Source of the DNA: DASTFY01 sp963813375 | GTDB lineage: Bacteria > Actinomycetota > Acidimicrobiia > Acidimicrobiales > Ilumatobacteraceae | Assembly (NCBI GenBank): GCA_963813375.1 | Contig: CAWEYT010000022.1 | Location: 1-64,000 of the forward strand | Direction: 5' to 3' | Length of the DNA stretch: 64,000 nt | Shown: in pieces, positions 43,764-54,100 of the stretch | Numbering within the stretch: the first letter of the stretch is position 1 | Layout: each line of letters begins with the position of its first letter | Translations under genes and position numbers: made by a program | The notes under the pieces: generated by a model | Told to the model about the DNA's origin: nothing | The model's database searches: none | Seen by the model: the letters and a program-made list of their open reading frames with translations, nothing else

Positions 43764-45712
43764 TCAGATGGCGAATGCCGCCCGGCGCCCTTCCAGCACC
43801 GCTTCGTGAAGCGTGCGGGGCGCGACGCAGTCCCCGGCGCGGGCGAACGCCCCGGGCAGCGGCTCGTCGGGGAGGCGGAAGCCGCAATCGACGACGGCTA
43901 CGCAGGCGAGGGTCCGGCGGCGGCCCGTGAAGCGGTCGTCGACGTCGACCTCCAAGCCGTCTGTGCCGTCTGTGCCGTCGCCGCATCGGCGCACGGTACG
44001 CACGACCGAATGGCGCTCGATCTGCACGCCGCGCTGCTGGAGGCGCACGTTGGCCGGCGCCAGGTCGCCGGTGCGCGACAGCTCGTTGCCGGCGATGAGA
44101 TCCTGCGTCACGAGCGTGGCCCGCTCGCCCAGCTCCTCCGCCAGCGCGACGGCGATCGGGCCGCCGATCGGATCGAGGAGCACGACAGGGCCGGCGACCG
44201 GGAGCTCGGCGACCCCGGCTCGAACGTCCGCCACGTCCAATACCGTTGCATCGTCAACGATGTCGTAGGGCGGCACACCGCGTCGGCTGCCCGTGCACTG
44301 CAGGACGACCTCGCCGGGTTGCGCCGACCAGTCGGCTGCGCCAAGCCCCACCGGCACGCCGAGCCGCTCGAGCTCAGCGGCCAGCCACGCCACGAGCGGG
44401 CCGCCGGGCCCGGCGACGGCAGCCATCCCGCCGACGTGGTCGCTCCGCTCGACCACTCGGACACGGTGCCCGCGCCGCGCCGCGACCCGCGCCGCCTCCA
44501 GCCCGGCCGGACCCGCTCCGACGACGAGCACGTCGCGGGCATGGCCCGGCGACATCCACTCGGGGTCCTCCGTCTCGTGCCCGCTGGTGGGCTCCCCCAC
44601 GCAGGTCACGATGGGGTTGCGGGCGTCGCGCACCTGGCAGGTCTGGTTGCATCGCAGGCACGGGCGGACCCGCTCCGGCGTGCCCGCCGCCACCTTGGCC
44701 ACCAGATCGGGGTCGGCGATCTGGGCGCGCGTCATCTCGACCGCGTCGCACACGCCACCGGCCACCGCCCCCGTCGCCTGGACGGCGTCGACCACCGAGC
44801 CCTGCAGCACGACAGCGACACGGTCGGGGACCGCGCCCCGGACATCACGGCACAGATCCAGGTTGAACCCCTCCGGCTCGTGATGGTCGGGACGCGTCTT
44901 CTCGGCCGTGAAGATCGCGCCCCGCACCACCACTAGGTAGTCGATGACCTCGCTCAGCGATTCCGCCAGGCGCCGGCGCCTGCTCCGGGGTGATGCCGGC
45001 CCAGGGCGCGAGCTCGTCGCACGAGAGTCGCAGCCCGAGCACGGCTTCTTCGCCGGCTGCGTCGCGGACAGCCGCCAGCACCGTCCGAGCCAGCAACAGG
45101 CGGTCAGAACCCCACACGTCCGCGCGGTGGTTGGTCAGCCCGGACAGGAACTGCCTGAGCAGGCTGTGCTGGCCGGCGTTCACCTCGACGCCGTCCAACC
45201 CGCACGACACGGCCATCGCGGCCGCCGAGGCGAAGCCGTCGACGACGGCCGCGATGTCCTCCGGCTCCATCCACTTCGGGACCTCTCGGCTGTTCACCTC
45301 CGGCACCCGCGACGGTGCCCACAGCTCTCGCTGCGAGTAGGCGGACGAGCCCTGCCCGCCGCTGTGGCCGAGCGCGGCCAGGGCCAAGGTGCCCTCGGCG
45401 TGGAGCGCGTCGGCGATCCGGGCCCAGCCGTCCGCGGCCGCGCTCGGCCAGTGGGCAACGCTCGTACGGCCAGTCCGACGGGTGGACGCTGGCCTCCTCG
45501 AGGATCACCGTCCCGCATCCCCCCACGGCCCGCCGGCGGTAGTAGGCGAGGTGCCTGTCCGTGAAGCGCCGGTCGTCGTCGCCGAGGTTGGTCACGTGGG
45601 GGCCGAACAGGACGCGGTTGGCCGCCGTACGACGGCCGAGCGTCAGGGGGCGGAGCAGCTCGGACAGATCACTCGGCGCCGGAGCGGCGACGGCGGCGGA
45701 CGGCGAGGCCAC
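43764..45712 (-). CDS. Old Yellow Enzyme / 2,4-dienoyl-CoA-reductase-type iron-sulfur flavoprotein, frameshifted twice
   Basis: A fused reductase of about 649 codons. Part 1 is an FMN TIM barrel (RVLFGPHVTNLGDDDRRFTD at its N-terminus; WMEPEDIAAVVDGFASAA; VEVNAGQHSLLRQFLS). Part 2 has the iron-sulfur cysteines CLRCNQTCQVRDARNPIVTC, and part 3 is an FAD/NAD domain (VLVVGAGPAGLEAARVAARRG). The frame breaks near 45430 and near 44960. The order matches the 2,4-dienoyl-CoA reductase / trimethylamine dehydrogenase group, and mycofactocin-associated OYE proteins are similar, but no mycofactocin genes are here. Substrate unknown. Confidence 0.88.
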
Positions 45713-45717
45713 GACAC

Positions 45718-46581
45718 CTACTTGTAGTAGCGCGCGGCCGCCACCGCCTGCTCGCCGTACGCGCCATCGAACAGCACGGTGTGCACCAGGAGCGGGTAGA
45801 GCTGGTAGAGCGCCACGCGATCCTCGTGGCCCTCGGCCAGCGGCCAGGTCTCGTCGTAGGCGGCGAACGCCAGCTCGCTGACACCGCCGAACAGCGCCAG
45901 CATGGCGAGGTCGACCTCGCGCCGGCCGCCGTAGACCGAGGGATCGATGAGCCAGGGTCGACCGTCATCGGACCAGAGGACGTTGCCGATCCAGAGGTCG
46001 CCGTGGACTCGGGCGATCGGCTCGGCCGGCTCGACGAGATCGGCAATCTGGTCCTCGAGCTCGGCGATCTCACCCGCCTCGTCGGGGTCGAGGGCGCCGG
46101 CATCCACCGCCAGTCGGAGGAACGGTTCGATCCGTCGCTCCCACCAGAACTCCGCCCACGTGGCCGCGTTGCGGTTGTCAAGCGGCAGCGGTCCGATGAA
46201 GCCCGGCCGGTTGAAGCCGTAGGAGGGCGCGCCAGCACGGTGCATGATGGCCAGGCCGCGCCCGAGCGCCTCCTCGTCCCGGTGTCCGTGGCGGTGGGGC
46301 TGGATCCAGGGCAGCACGAGCACGCGCGGGTCGTCGTCCGGCCCGTCCGCCACCGCCAGGACCTCCGGGACCGGCAGGGCCGAGGCGCCCGCCAGCCAGC
46401 GCAGCCCGGCCGCTTCGGCGGCGAAGATCCCGACCGGAGCTCCCGCCCGGGTCTTGGCGTACACGGTGCGCCCGTCGGCCAGCTCGAGCCGCCAGCCTTC
46501 GCCGACGTCGCCGCCCCCGATGGGGTGCGAGGCACCAACGGCCACCCCGAGCGCCCGCGCCACAGATGTCGCGACGCTCAT
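45718..46581 (-). CDS. fructosamine-3-kinase-like protein
   Basis: A 287-residue kinase-like protein of the fructosamine/ketosamine kinase family, which phosphorylates sugar-modified amines to repair glycation. The catalytic motif is ARVHGDLWIGNVLW, with the metal Asp in LIDPSVYGGRREVDLAML. The N-terminal lobe is ASHPIGGGDVGEGWRLEL and VYAKTRAGAP. ATG 46581 is used; an upstream frame start would include a non-homologous leader. The stop lies 5 bp before the start of the OYE gene, so the two could be cotranscribed. Confidence 0.9.
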   Translation of the reverse strand: MSVATSVARALGVAVGASHPIGGGDVGEGWRLELADGRTVYAKTRAGAPVGIFAAEAAGLRWLAGASALPVPEVLAVADGPDDDPRVLVLPWIQPHRHGHRDEEALGRGLAIMHRAGAPSYGFNRPGFIGPLPLDNRNAATWAEFWWERRIEPFLRLAVDAGALDPDEAGEIAELEDQIADLVEPAEPIARVHGDLWIGNVLWSDDGRPWLIDPSVYGGRREVDLAMLALFGGVSELAFAAYDETWPLAEGHEDRVALYQLYPLLVHTVLFDGAYGEQAVAAARYYK

Positions 46582-46645
46582 TGGTGCACCAACTTGGGAT
46601 TCACAGCGGTCCAGGCGCGCCGGCGTCGGGGAGCACCAATGAGCC

Positions 46646-46666
46646 GTCCGCCGCTTCGCGGCGGAC
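46646..46666 (-). terminator. hairpin downstream of the phosphatase gene
   Basis: GTCCGCCGC (46646-46654), loop TTC, GCGGCGGAC (46658-46666): a 9-bp perfect stem between the stop of the phosphatase gene and the start of the fructosamine-kinase gene, in the direction of transcription. It should separate the two units. No T run. Confidence 0.6.
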
Positions 46667-46699
46667 AACGCACCGTGACATGGAGCTCGCTCCGCTCGC

Positions 46700-47206
46700 T
46701 CATTGATGCACCACGAGGGTCTGGAGGTGCTCGACCAGACCGCGGCAGGCCGGTTCGATCAGGTCGTACATCTCGCTGAACCCGCCGTCCTCGCCGTAGT
46801 ACGGGTCCGGGACATCGGTACCGAGGCCCGACCCGTCGGCCGAGGGGTCGAACGCCCTCAGGAGGTGGATGCGGTCGAGCTCGCCGTCACCGGACACCAG
46901 CGCCCGCAGGTCGCGCACGTTGTGCGCGTCCATGGCGATGACCAGATCCCACTCGGGCAGCTCGTCCCGCGTCAGCTGACGGGCCCGGTGCTCGATCGGG
47001 ATGCCGCGGCGAGCCGCCTCGGCCAGCGTGCGGGGATCCGGACGGTCGCCGAGGTGGTACCGGGAGGTGCCAGCACTGTCGACCTCGACCAGGCCGGTGA
47101 GCCCGGCTTCGTCGAGGAGCTGGCGCAGCACGGCCTCTGCGGCCGGCGAGCGGCAGATGTTGCCCAGGCACACGAAGCAGACGCGGACCGCAGCCCTCAC
47201 CGACAC
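46700..47206 (-). CDS. low-molecular-weight protein-tyrosine phosphatase
   Basis: A 168-residue phosphatase. The P-loop CxxxxxRS is CLGNICRS (residues 13-20) and the general acid Asp is in DVPDPYYGED. Both are in the correct order for the LMW-PTP family, as in PtpA. It removes phosphate from tyrosine residues; partner kinase unknown. GTG 47206 or GTG 47200 may be the start; the GGAGG at 47207-47211 suits the second one better. The FHA/FtsK gene upstream reads toward it. Confidence 0.93.
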   Translation of the reverse strand: MSVRAAVRVCFVCLGNICRSPAAEAVLRQLLDEAGLTGLVEVDSAGTSRYHLGDRPDPRTLAEAARRGIPIEHRARQLTRDELPEWDLVIAMDAHNVRDLRALVSGDGELDRIHLLRAFDPSADGSGLGTDVPDPYYGEDGGFSEMYDLIEPACRGLVEHLQTLVVHQ

Positions 47207-47262
47207 CCTCCGGTCAGCGACGCGTAGCCTGATCCGGCCGAGCGCGCTCCATCATCGTGCCG

Positions 47263-50200
47263 TCACATTCGCCACCGGCGGCAGGCTACTAGTGCCGCCA
47301 CTGGTAACAGTTGCCCTGTCGACGCTGAGTCAGGTTCGTCGCTCGCAAGGCGCGACGACGAGGAATAGCCATAGCTATTTCGAGGAGACGGAACGCAGCG
47401 AGCGGCGGAACTGGCCAGCGGAACAGGGCAAAGTTGCCGGCGGGGGCACTCGGCCCCGTCCCACGGATGAGAGGCCGGGAGGGCCACCTGCACGAGGGTG
47501 CTGTGCCCGTCGGCGACCAGGTAGCCACGCCCCGTCGCCGCCGGCGCCACCGGCCAGCGGGGCAGCGACAGGCCGAACAGGTCCCCGTCGACGTCGGAGC
47601 CCGGCTGCAGGAGCAGACCCCGCCGGCGACGCCGGAGGTCCTGCGTCCAGTGTCCGTACGCGGATCGAAGCGCATCGGTGCGGCCCGCAGCCAGCACGTT
47701 GGCCTCACCGGTGAGCAGGCGGGCCAGGACGCCTTCGGGATCGTCGACCAGCTCCGCGTCGTCGATGAGCACCACCAAGGGCCGATCATCTGCAGCGGCG
47801 GCGACGGCCGCGGCGAGCTCGGCCACCGTCGAGCACGGCACGCCCGGCGCGCACGGCCAGGGGAGGTCGGTACCAGCTCCACGCGGGACGAGTGCGACGA
47901 CGGTGGCGGACGGCTCCAGCCGCACGGCCATCCGACCGAGGAGGGCGAGGGTGCTGGAGCGGCCCGAGCGCGCCGGCCCCGCCACTAACAGGTGCTCGCC
48001 GGAATGCAGCTCCACATGGCTCGGACCGAGGGTCTCGCCATCGATCCCGAGCGGCAGCAGCAAGGAGGCGCCGCGATCCGCCTGGCGGCCGCGCCCGCGG
48101 CAATCCGGCCGCAGGCAGCTCGTCCTCGGCGACCCGAATCGGGAGGCACCTGATCGCCGGTGGCCGAACGGCGACGTCGACCAGCCCCCACTGCCTCGCG
48201 ACGGCGGCGACGGTCCCGACCGGATCGGCGGGACGCGCCACCTGCAGCTCGCGACCGTCGCCGGCCAGGCAGGCACGACCGGGCGGGAGGCCGGCGACCG
48301 CACCGGGCGCGAGTCCAGCCGCCACCGCGTCCGTCCTGTCCGCCAACCGGAAGACGAGTCGCTCGCCCACGCCACCCGACACGGCGAGCGGCAAGGCTCC
48401 CGGCCGATCGAGCCCGCCGGCGACGACGATGCCGGCAGAGGGGCCCTCGACGAGGATCCGGTCCAGGAGGTCGGCGAGCTCCGGGCCAAGGCGGGCGGCG
48501 ACGTCCTGCCGCCAGCCCGCCAGCCGGTCGACCACGAGCAGGATCGGCGGGCCGGCGCGGTCGCCCCCTTCTCGCGGCAACCTCCGGCCGAGGTGGCGGA
48601 GGAGCCGGGCCAGGCGTTCGTCCTCGCCGGGAGTGATCACGCTCCCCGTATGCGGGAGCGCCTCCAGGGCCCGCAGGGCGGGATCCGAACCGACGACGTA
48701 GAGGTGGAGCGCCGCCGGAGACGTGGCCGCGGCCGCCGCCACGGCGAGTGCCGCCAGCGCGGTCGTCGTCCCGCTCCCGACGGCGCCGATGCACAGCGCG
48801 TGGCCCTTCCGCCGGTCCCATGTCCAGGGGCCCTGCGTCTGGCGATCCGGATCGTCGACCACGCCCGACGCCCCTGGCGGCAAGTCGTCGAGCGCGAGCT
48901 CGGCGGGGAGGGGCGGCAACCACGGGCGCGGCGGGAGGACCGCCGTCCTGGCGGCGGCACCGATCGTGGCCACGAGCCCGTCGAGCGCCGCGGGGCCGTC
49001 CGCCACCGGCCGATCCGGGTCGATGCTCACAGCCTGGCCGGCCAGCTCCGCCCTCGGCAGCGACACCGAGGCGACCTGCACGGGCACGAGCTCACCCGGC
49101 CCGAACCGGATGACCGCCCGTCCCGGACGGTGACGGGGGATGGCCGCCGCGGTCGTCTCACCGACCACATCGATCGAGTCCGCCGGGTCCTGCACGCGAA
49201 GGGCGATGCGGATGTTGGTGTTGGCGCGGATGTCGTCGCTCACCGCGCCGGCCGGCCGCTGGGTGGCGAGGATCAGGTGCACGCCGAGGCTGCGGCCCCG
49301 CTGAGCCACGGCCACGAGCGAGGGGATGAAGCCCGGGACATCGGCCGCGAGCGTGGCGAACTCGTCCACCACGACCACCAGCCGGGGGATCGGTGGCCGC
49401 CCGGGCACGCTCCGATAGGAGGTGAGGTCGGGTGCACCGCGGTCGCGCAACATGGCCTCGCGGCGATGAAGCTCTGCGTGCAGGCTCCGCAGCGCTCGCT
49501 CGGCCAGACGGTCGTCGAGATCCGTGGCCGTGCCGGCGACGTGCGGGAGCCGAGCGCAGGCGTCGAAGGCGGCGCCTCCCTTGTAGTCGACGAGCAGGAA
49601 GGCCAGGTGCTCCGGTCCCGTGCCGGCAGCCAGGCCGACGATCAACGCCCGGAGGAGCTCGCTCTTGCCGGAGCCGGTCGTCCCGGCCACGAGCATGTGG
49701 GGTCCGTCACGCACGAGATCGATCTCGACCGGACCGTCAGCCGCCAGCGCGAGACGGGCGCGGAGCGGCGGATCATCCCCGGCGGTGCGCCAGTGGGCAC
49801 GGAGCTGTTCGGCGTCGTCGAGCGGGTCGGCGATGAGCTCGGTGAGCGCGACGACGGCCGGGAGGCCCCGCCCTCCTCCGGGTCGTTCGGGATCGTGGAG
49901 TCCGGCGAGGGCGAGTGCCACCCGTCGGGCGGTGGTCGACGAGGCGCCGGCCGGCCTGACGTGCTCGGCCAGGCCGTCCTGACCGGGGCGCTGGATGCTG
50001 GCCGACCCGTCGGCTCGGAGCTGTACGACGGTCCGGCACGCACTCGGCAGTGCCGCCATGTCTTCGGCCACGACGAGCGCCGCGGCCGACGGGTCCTCGG
50101 ACAGCAGACGGCGAGCCGGCGTGTTGCGAGCGGCGAGCAGCGACGGATCCTCGACCACGAGGAGCAGGTGCGGGCACGCGGGCGGGTCCGTCGGCCGGTC

Positions 50201-51815
50201 GATCCCGGCGAGGACCGAGTCGACCTCGGCACCGGCCGCCACCAGGCGCTCGCCGCCGGCGGGGTCCTCGGTGTGGGGCAGCCAGGCCAACCACGATCCT
50301 TCACCGGACGCAGCCATGACCGCCGCAGCACCCGCCGCGTCGACCGATGACCCGGCCGCCAGCCCGGCCACCAGCAGGTCCGCGGGCCCGTGGGCCGCGA
50401 CGAGTTGGAGCACGAGGCTGCGCAGGAGCGCCCGTGCCGCCGGGGCGGGACCGACGACGCCCACCAACTCACCTGGCCCGAGATCGACGGTGACCGGCAC
50501 GTCGGGCAGGATGCTGGCCGCCTCGATGAGAGCCCAGGCCTCGCGCACCAGCGCCCGGCCGCCGTCTTCCGGACCGGCCAGCACCGGACCGGCCAGCATC
50601 GGGCTCTCGAGCCCCGCCGCTCCGGCGAGCACGGGCGGGACGAGCTGCTCGCCCCGGCCCACCACTGCGAGGTAGGCGGCCGGGGCGTCCCGGCGGCGGG
50701 CCCACAGCTCGGGGCTGCGCGAGCACGCCGGCTCGTACGGCGTCGCCGAGCTCGAAGGCGAGCGCGCGGTGTCGCTCTGCCCGCTCGGACTGGTGGGCGG
50801 CGAGATCGCGGGCGAAGCGCTCGAGCTCGGCATCGGCGTGGCGGCGACCGGCGCGGCGGCGGGCCTGGCGCTTCCCGCGGTACCAGAGCGCGGCACCCAT
50901 GGTCCCCGCCGCACCCACGGCGCTCAGCAACAGGAAGGCCGGCCTTCCGGTCAGGAGGGCGACGACGGCACCGGCGACCAGTGTGACCACGACGGCCGCC
51001 AGCCCAGCCGTGGCCGGGAGGTCCCCCGCCACCGGGGCGGCCGGCATGCGCACCGGTGCCGGCGGAGGTGGCATCGCGGCCGGGGGCGGGCGGTGCAGCG
51101 GGACCGTCCAGTGCGGGCCGACCGCGAGGGGCTGCGATCCGTCGGCGGGCTGTGATCCGTCTGCGGGCGGTGGCCGTCGCCCGAAGTCGACCGCCGCGCC
51201 AGCCTCACCCTCGTCCCGGAGAACCACGGCCGACGTCGCGCCGAGCGCCAGTTCGTCCCCCACGGCGAGAGAACGGGCGCCGTCCACGACCGACGCGCCG
51301 ACCCGGCTGGCGCGAGGCGCACCGAGATCGGTCAGCTCCACTCGGCCACCGGCGCCCACCTCGACCACGGCCTGGAATCGCGCCAGGGAGGGATCCTCGA
51401 TGCGGAGGTCGGCGTGACGGCCTCGGCCCACGACCTGCGCACCCACGGCCAAGGGCAGGTCCCGGCCGGCGTCCGGGCCGGCCAGGGTGCGCAACACGAG
51501 TCCCGTGGGCCGGTCGACGGCCAGCGGCCGGCCGTCCTTGCCGTCGCAGTCGATCTCGATCTCGATCGTCGATCCGCGCCTGAGACCGCCGGCCCGCAGA
51601 GGCAGGCCGGGCGGCAACGGGCGGCCGTCGATGCGGACGGTCTCCGGCTCCGTGACAGCGAGCCGGCCGTCTCGCGACCGGAGCACACCGGCCAGGTCGG
51701 CCGCCGTCGCGGCTGGATGGTGGAGCGTGAGCTCGACCTCCCGTTCGGCGCCGCCGGCATGGCGCAGCACGACGCGGACCGAGGACTGATCGCCGCACGC
51801 GGTGATGGTGGTCAT
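47263..51815 (-). CDS. FHA-domain FtsK/SpoIIIE ATPase (EssC/EccC-like), frameshifted twice
   Basis: A single gene of about 1,500 codons. The N-terminus is a ubiquitin-like beta part (STIEIEIDCDGKDG) and an FHA domain (VVGRGRHADLRIEDPSLARF), then two membrane helices (LAAVVVTLVAGAVVALL; AFLLLSAVGAAGTMGAALW). Three P-loop modules follow: a canonical VAGTTGSGKSELLRAL, a second CIGAVGSGTTTALAAL and a third VAGPARSGRSSTLALLG, the last two altered. Frame breaks lie near 50735 and 48080-48110. This is the layout of EssC/EccC coupling ATPases of type VII secretion. No WXG100 substrate or other secretion gene is adjacent. The last 60 codons run through a palindromic repeat, so the true stop may be near 47450. 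Confidence 0.85.
47303..47440. repeat. imperfect palindromic element at the 3' end of the FHA/FtsK gene
   Basis: An approximately 138-bp region whose halves are imperfect complements: TTGCCCTGT (47311-47319) with ACAGGGCAA (47423-47431), GTTCGTCGCTCGC (47334-47346) with GCGAGCGGCGGAAC (47398-47411), and a centre GAATAGC...GCTATTTC (47363-47381). It is less GC-rich than its surroundings and folds into one long hairpin. It looks like a mobile or dispersed palindromic repeat inserted at the gene end. Confidence 0.7.
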
Positions 51816-51877
51816 GGCGGTGAGGGTGTGCCTGGGGCGGGCCGATTCGGAAAGCGAAAGCGGCGACCTGCGCTCCG

Positions 51878-51983
51878 GGTGAGACCCGGGTGAGACCAGG
51901 TGAGACCCTCCTCCGCCTGCTGAGTCAGGTGAGGCCGGTGGTGAGAGCCAGGTGAGCGCCCTGGTGAGAGCAGTGGTGAGACC
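51878..51983. promoter_or_regulatory. eight helically phased GGTGAG direct repeats
   Basis: GGTGAG(A/G/C)(C/G) copies start at 51878, 51889, 51899, 51928, 51940, 51951, 51963 and 51975. Spacing is 10-12 bp (29 bp once), close to one or about three helical turns, and several extend to GGTGAGACC. They fill the 186-bp region between the divergent FHA/FtsK gene and a regulator-like gene. A repeated binding site for a cooperatively bound protein is the likely meaning. Confidence 0.8.
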
Positions 51984-52001
51984 AGTTCCGACCCTGCCCG
52001 C

Positions 52002-52790
52002 ATGGACATCGTGCGGATCACCCACCTCACCCTTCCCCCCTCCCGGACCGGCGGGCCCAGCGGTCATCGCCGGGGGCTGACGGCTCGCCTCAACGACGAG
52101 TGGGATCACCTGGTGGCCGACCACCGCGTGCGAGCCGACCTGGCCGCGGCACCGATCGCCGGCCATCACGAGCTGACGGGCCTGCTGGCCGCGTGCGGCG
52201 GCGACCCCGCCGTCGGCATCGACGCGGCCGACGCCCTCCTCGCTCAGGTCGTCGCCGCCGGGCTGGAGGGCCGGGTGCTCGCCTCCCGGGTCGTCCTCCA
52301 GCGGGTGCTCGGCGCGCTCGTGCGCATCGCCATCCGGCGCACCCGCTCAGCTCCTCGCCGCTGCGCTCCCCTGTTCGACGAGCTGTGCTCGACGGCGTGG
52401 CTCGTCATCGGCTCCTACCCGCTCGCCCGGCGACCGAGGGCGATCGCCGCCAACATCTGCCGTGACACCGAGTACCTGACGTGTGTGCGCCCCGAACGCC
52501 TGCACGACCGCCGCCGGTGCGGGCCGTTGCGCGAGCGCGACGAACCGGTCGTGGACCTGTCGGGTCGACCGGACCGCCATCCGTCGGACGAGCTGCGTGG
52601 GCTGCTCCAGGACATCGGGTCCACCGTGGCGCTGGCCGAGCCGGAACTGGCCCTGCTCGACGCCCTCGCCGGTGGCGCGTCGACGGCCGCCATCGCATCG
52701 GAGCTGGGCTGCACCGACCGCACGGTTCGCAACCGCCGGGATCGCCTCGTCGGACGGCTGCGCGAGCTCGCCACCGACGTCGCCTGCTGA
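52002..52790 (+). CDS. HTH regulator-like protein, divergent from the FHA/FtsK gene
   Basis: A 262-residue protein. The C-terminal 60 residues (ELALLDALAGGASTAAIASE and CTDRTVRNRRDRLVGRLR) form a helix-turn-helix like sigma-70 region 4 or LuxR-type domains. The N-terminal 190 residues are helical and resemble the sigma region 2/3 layout only in length and helix content; no -10 recognition motif is seen. It may be a regulator with a sigma-like DNA-binding end. Its ATG is 19 bases from the last GGTGAG repeat, so autoregulation is plausible. Confidence 0.75.
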   Translation: MDIVRITHLTLPPSRTGGPSGHRRGLTARLNDEWDHLVADHRVRADLAAAPIAGHHELTGLLAACGGDPAVGIDAADALLAQVVAAGLEGRVLASRVVLQRVLGALVRIAIRRTRSAPRRCAPLFDELCSTAWLVIGSYPLARRPRAIAANICRDTEYLTCVRPERLHDRRRCGPLRERDEPVVDLSGRPDRHPSDELRGLLQDIGSTVALAEPELALLDALAGGASTAAIASELGCTDRTVRNRRDRLVGRLRELATDVAC

Positions 52791-52845
52791 CACCGGTCCG
52801 GGGAGCGTTCCAGATCGTCGGCACACGGCAAGCGCGCGCCGGGCG

Positions 52846-54007
52846 TCAGGGTCGTGCGATGCCGACGACCTTGCCCCAGTTGACGGCCGCCACCTTCACG
52901 ACGTCACCGGGATGCGTGGCGTGGACCATCTGCCCGCTGCCGATGTAGAGGCCGACGTGGCTGATGGGGCTGTAGTAGAAGACGAGGTCGCCCGGCTGGA
53001 TGTCGCCCTGCGACACGTGCGGCAGCGCCGCGTACTGCGACCGCGAGCTCCGCGGCAGGCCGCGGCCGGCCTGGCCCCACGCCCACGACGTGAGCCCGGA
53101 GCAGTCGAACGCCACGCCCGGGACTGGCTGTGGCGTAGCGGTAGCCGACGCCGAGCTGGCTCATCGCCGCGGCGACCGCACCGGCCGCTCCCGGCGACGG
53201 GGCGGGGACGTTGGCGCCGGCGCGCGGACCCGACGGAGCAGACGAGCGCCCGCTGGACTGCGAGCTGATGGTGCGGCCACCGCCACCGCCACCGGAAGAG
53301 GAGTTCGAACCGGAGCTGGTGCGTGAGCGGGCCGCCGCCTGCTGGGCCCGGCGGGCCTGCTCCTGCACGACGAGCGTGGCCAGCTCGCCCTTGACCTTGC
53401 TCTGGAGCGCGCCGGCCTTCTGGATCGAGGCGTCGACCTCGGCCTTCTTGTCGGACAGCGCCTTCTGCAGCGTGCGCTTCTTGGCCTGCTTGGCCTCGAG
53501 GTTCTGCCGCTCCTCGGCGGCGTCCTGGCTGACGGTCTCCAGCTCGTCGATCTTCGAGACGGACGAGCCGAGCACGAGCTCGGTGTACTGCTCGCGCTGC
53601 GCGGCCACGGCCGGGGCGTCCGTCCCGCCGAGGATGGCCGCGACGCCGTCGCCCTGGACGCCATAGATGTAGGACTGCACCGCGAAGCCCTGCATGGCGG
53701 TCCGCATGGAGCTGACCTGTGCCTCCAGCTCCGCGACGCGCTTCTGGGCCACCGCCACCTCGGCGTCGACCTCGGCCAGCTCGGTCTCGACCCGGTCGTA
53801 CTCCTCACCGAGGTCGAACGACTGGTTGTTCAGCGCCTCGATCTGCGCGGCGATCCGCTGGGCTTCCTCGCGCTTGTCCTCCACCGGGCTGGCGGACGCC
53901 GACTGCGTGACACCGACCGCTCCGACGACCAGCAGCAGCCCCAACGCCAGGGACCGCGTGAACGGGGCCGCGGACGACCGGGAACGATGCGCGACCCTCA
54001 CCGACAC
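52846..54007 (-). CDS. NlpC/P60 peptidoglycan hydrolase with coiled coil (RipA/RipC-like), frameshifted
   Basis: An exported hydrolase of about 387 residues that cuts the peptide stems of peptidoglycan. A signal peptide (SLALGLLLVVGAVGVTQSASAS) is followed by a long coiled coil (residues about 45-235), a Ser/Gly linker and an NlpC/P60 domain. The catalytic Cys is in AFDCSGLTSWAWG, and the His residues are in SHVGLYIGSGQM and VHATHPGD. The frame breaks near 53125, at the start of the catalytic domain. The coiled-coil plus NlpC layout matches RipC-type enzymes regulated by a FtsEX-like partner, which is not in the window. Start GTG 54007. Confidence 0.9.
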
Positions 54008-54100
54008 GGAGCGTGAGGATAGCAGCCCGTTACGGAATGGTTGCGATCCGCGCCGCCGGAACGCAACACAACCACCCTGGGTACCGGTGTCATGGGCTGA

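Noticed and set aside
43764..45712. The OYE-family protein as part of a mycofactocin cluster
   Set aside because: None of the mft genes (precursor peptide, radical SAM maturase) is in the window; similarity of the family alone is not enough.
51878..51983. GGTGAG array as a CRISPR
   Set aside because: The repeats are 6-9 bases with 10-12 bp spacing, not 23-37 base repeats with unique spacers, and no cas genes are present.
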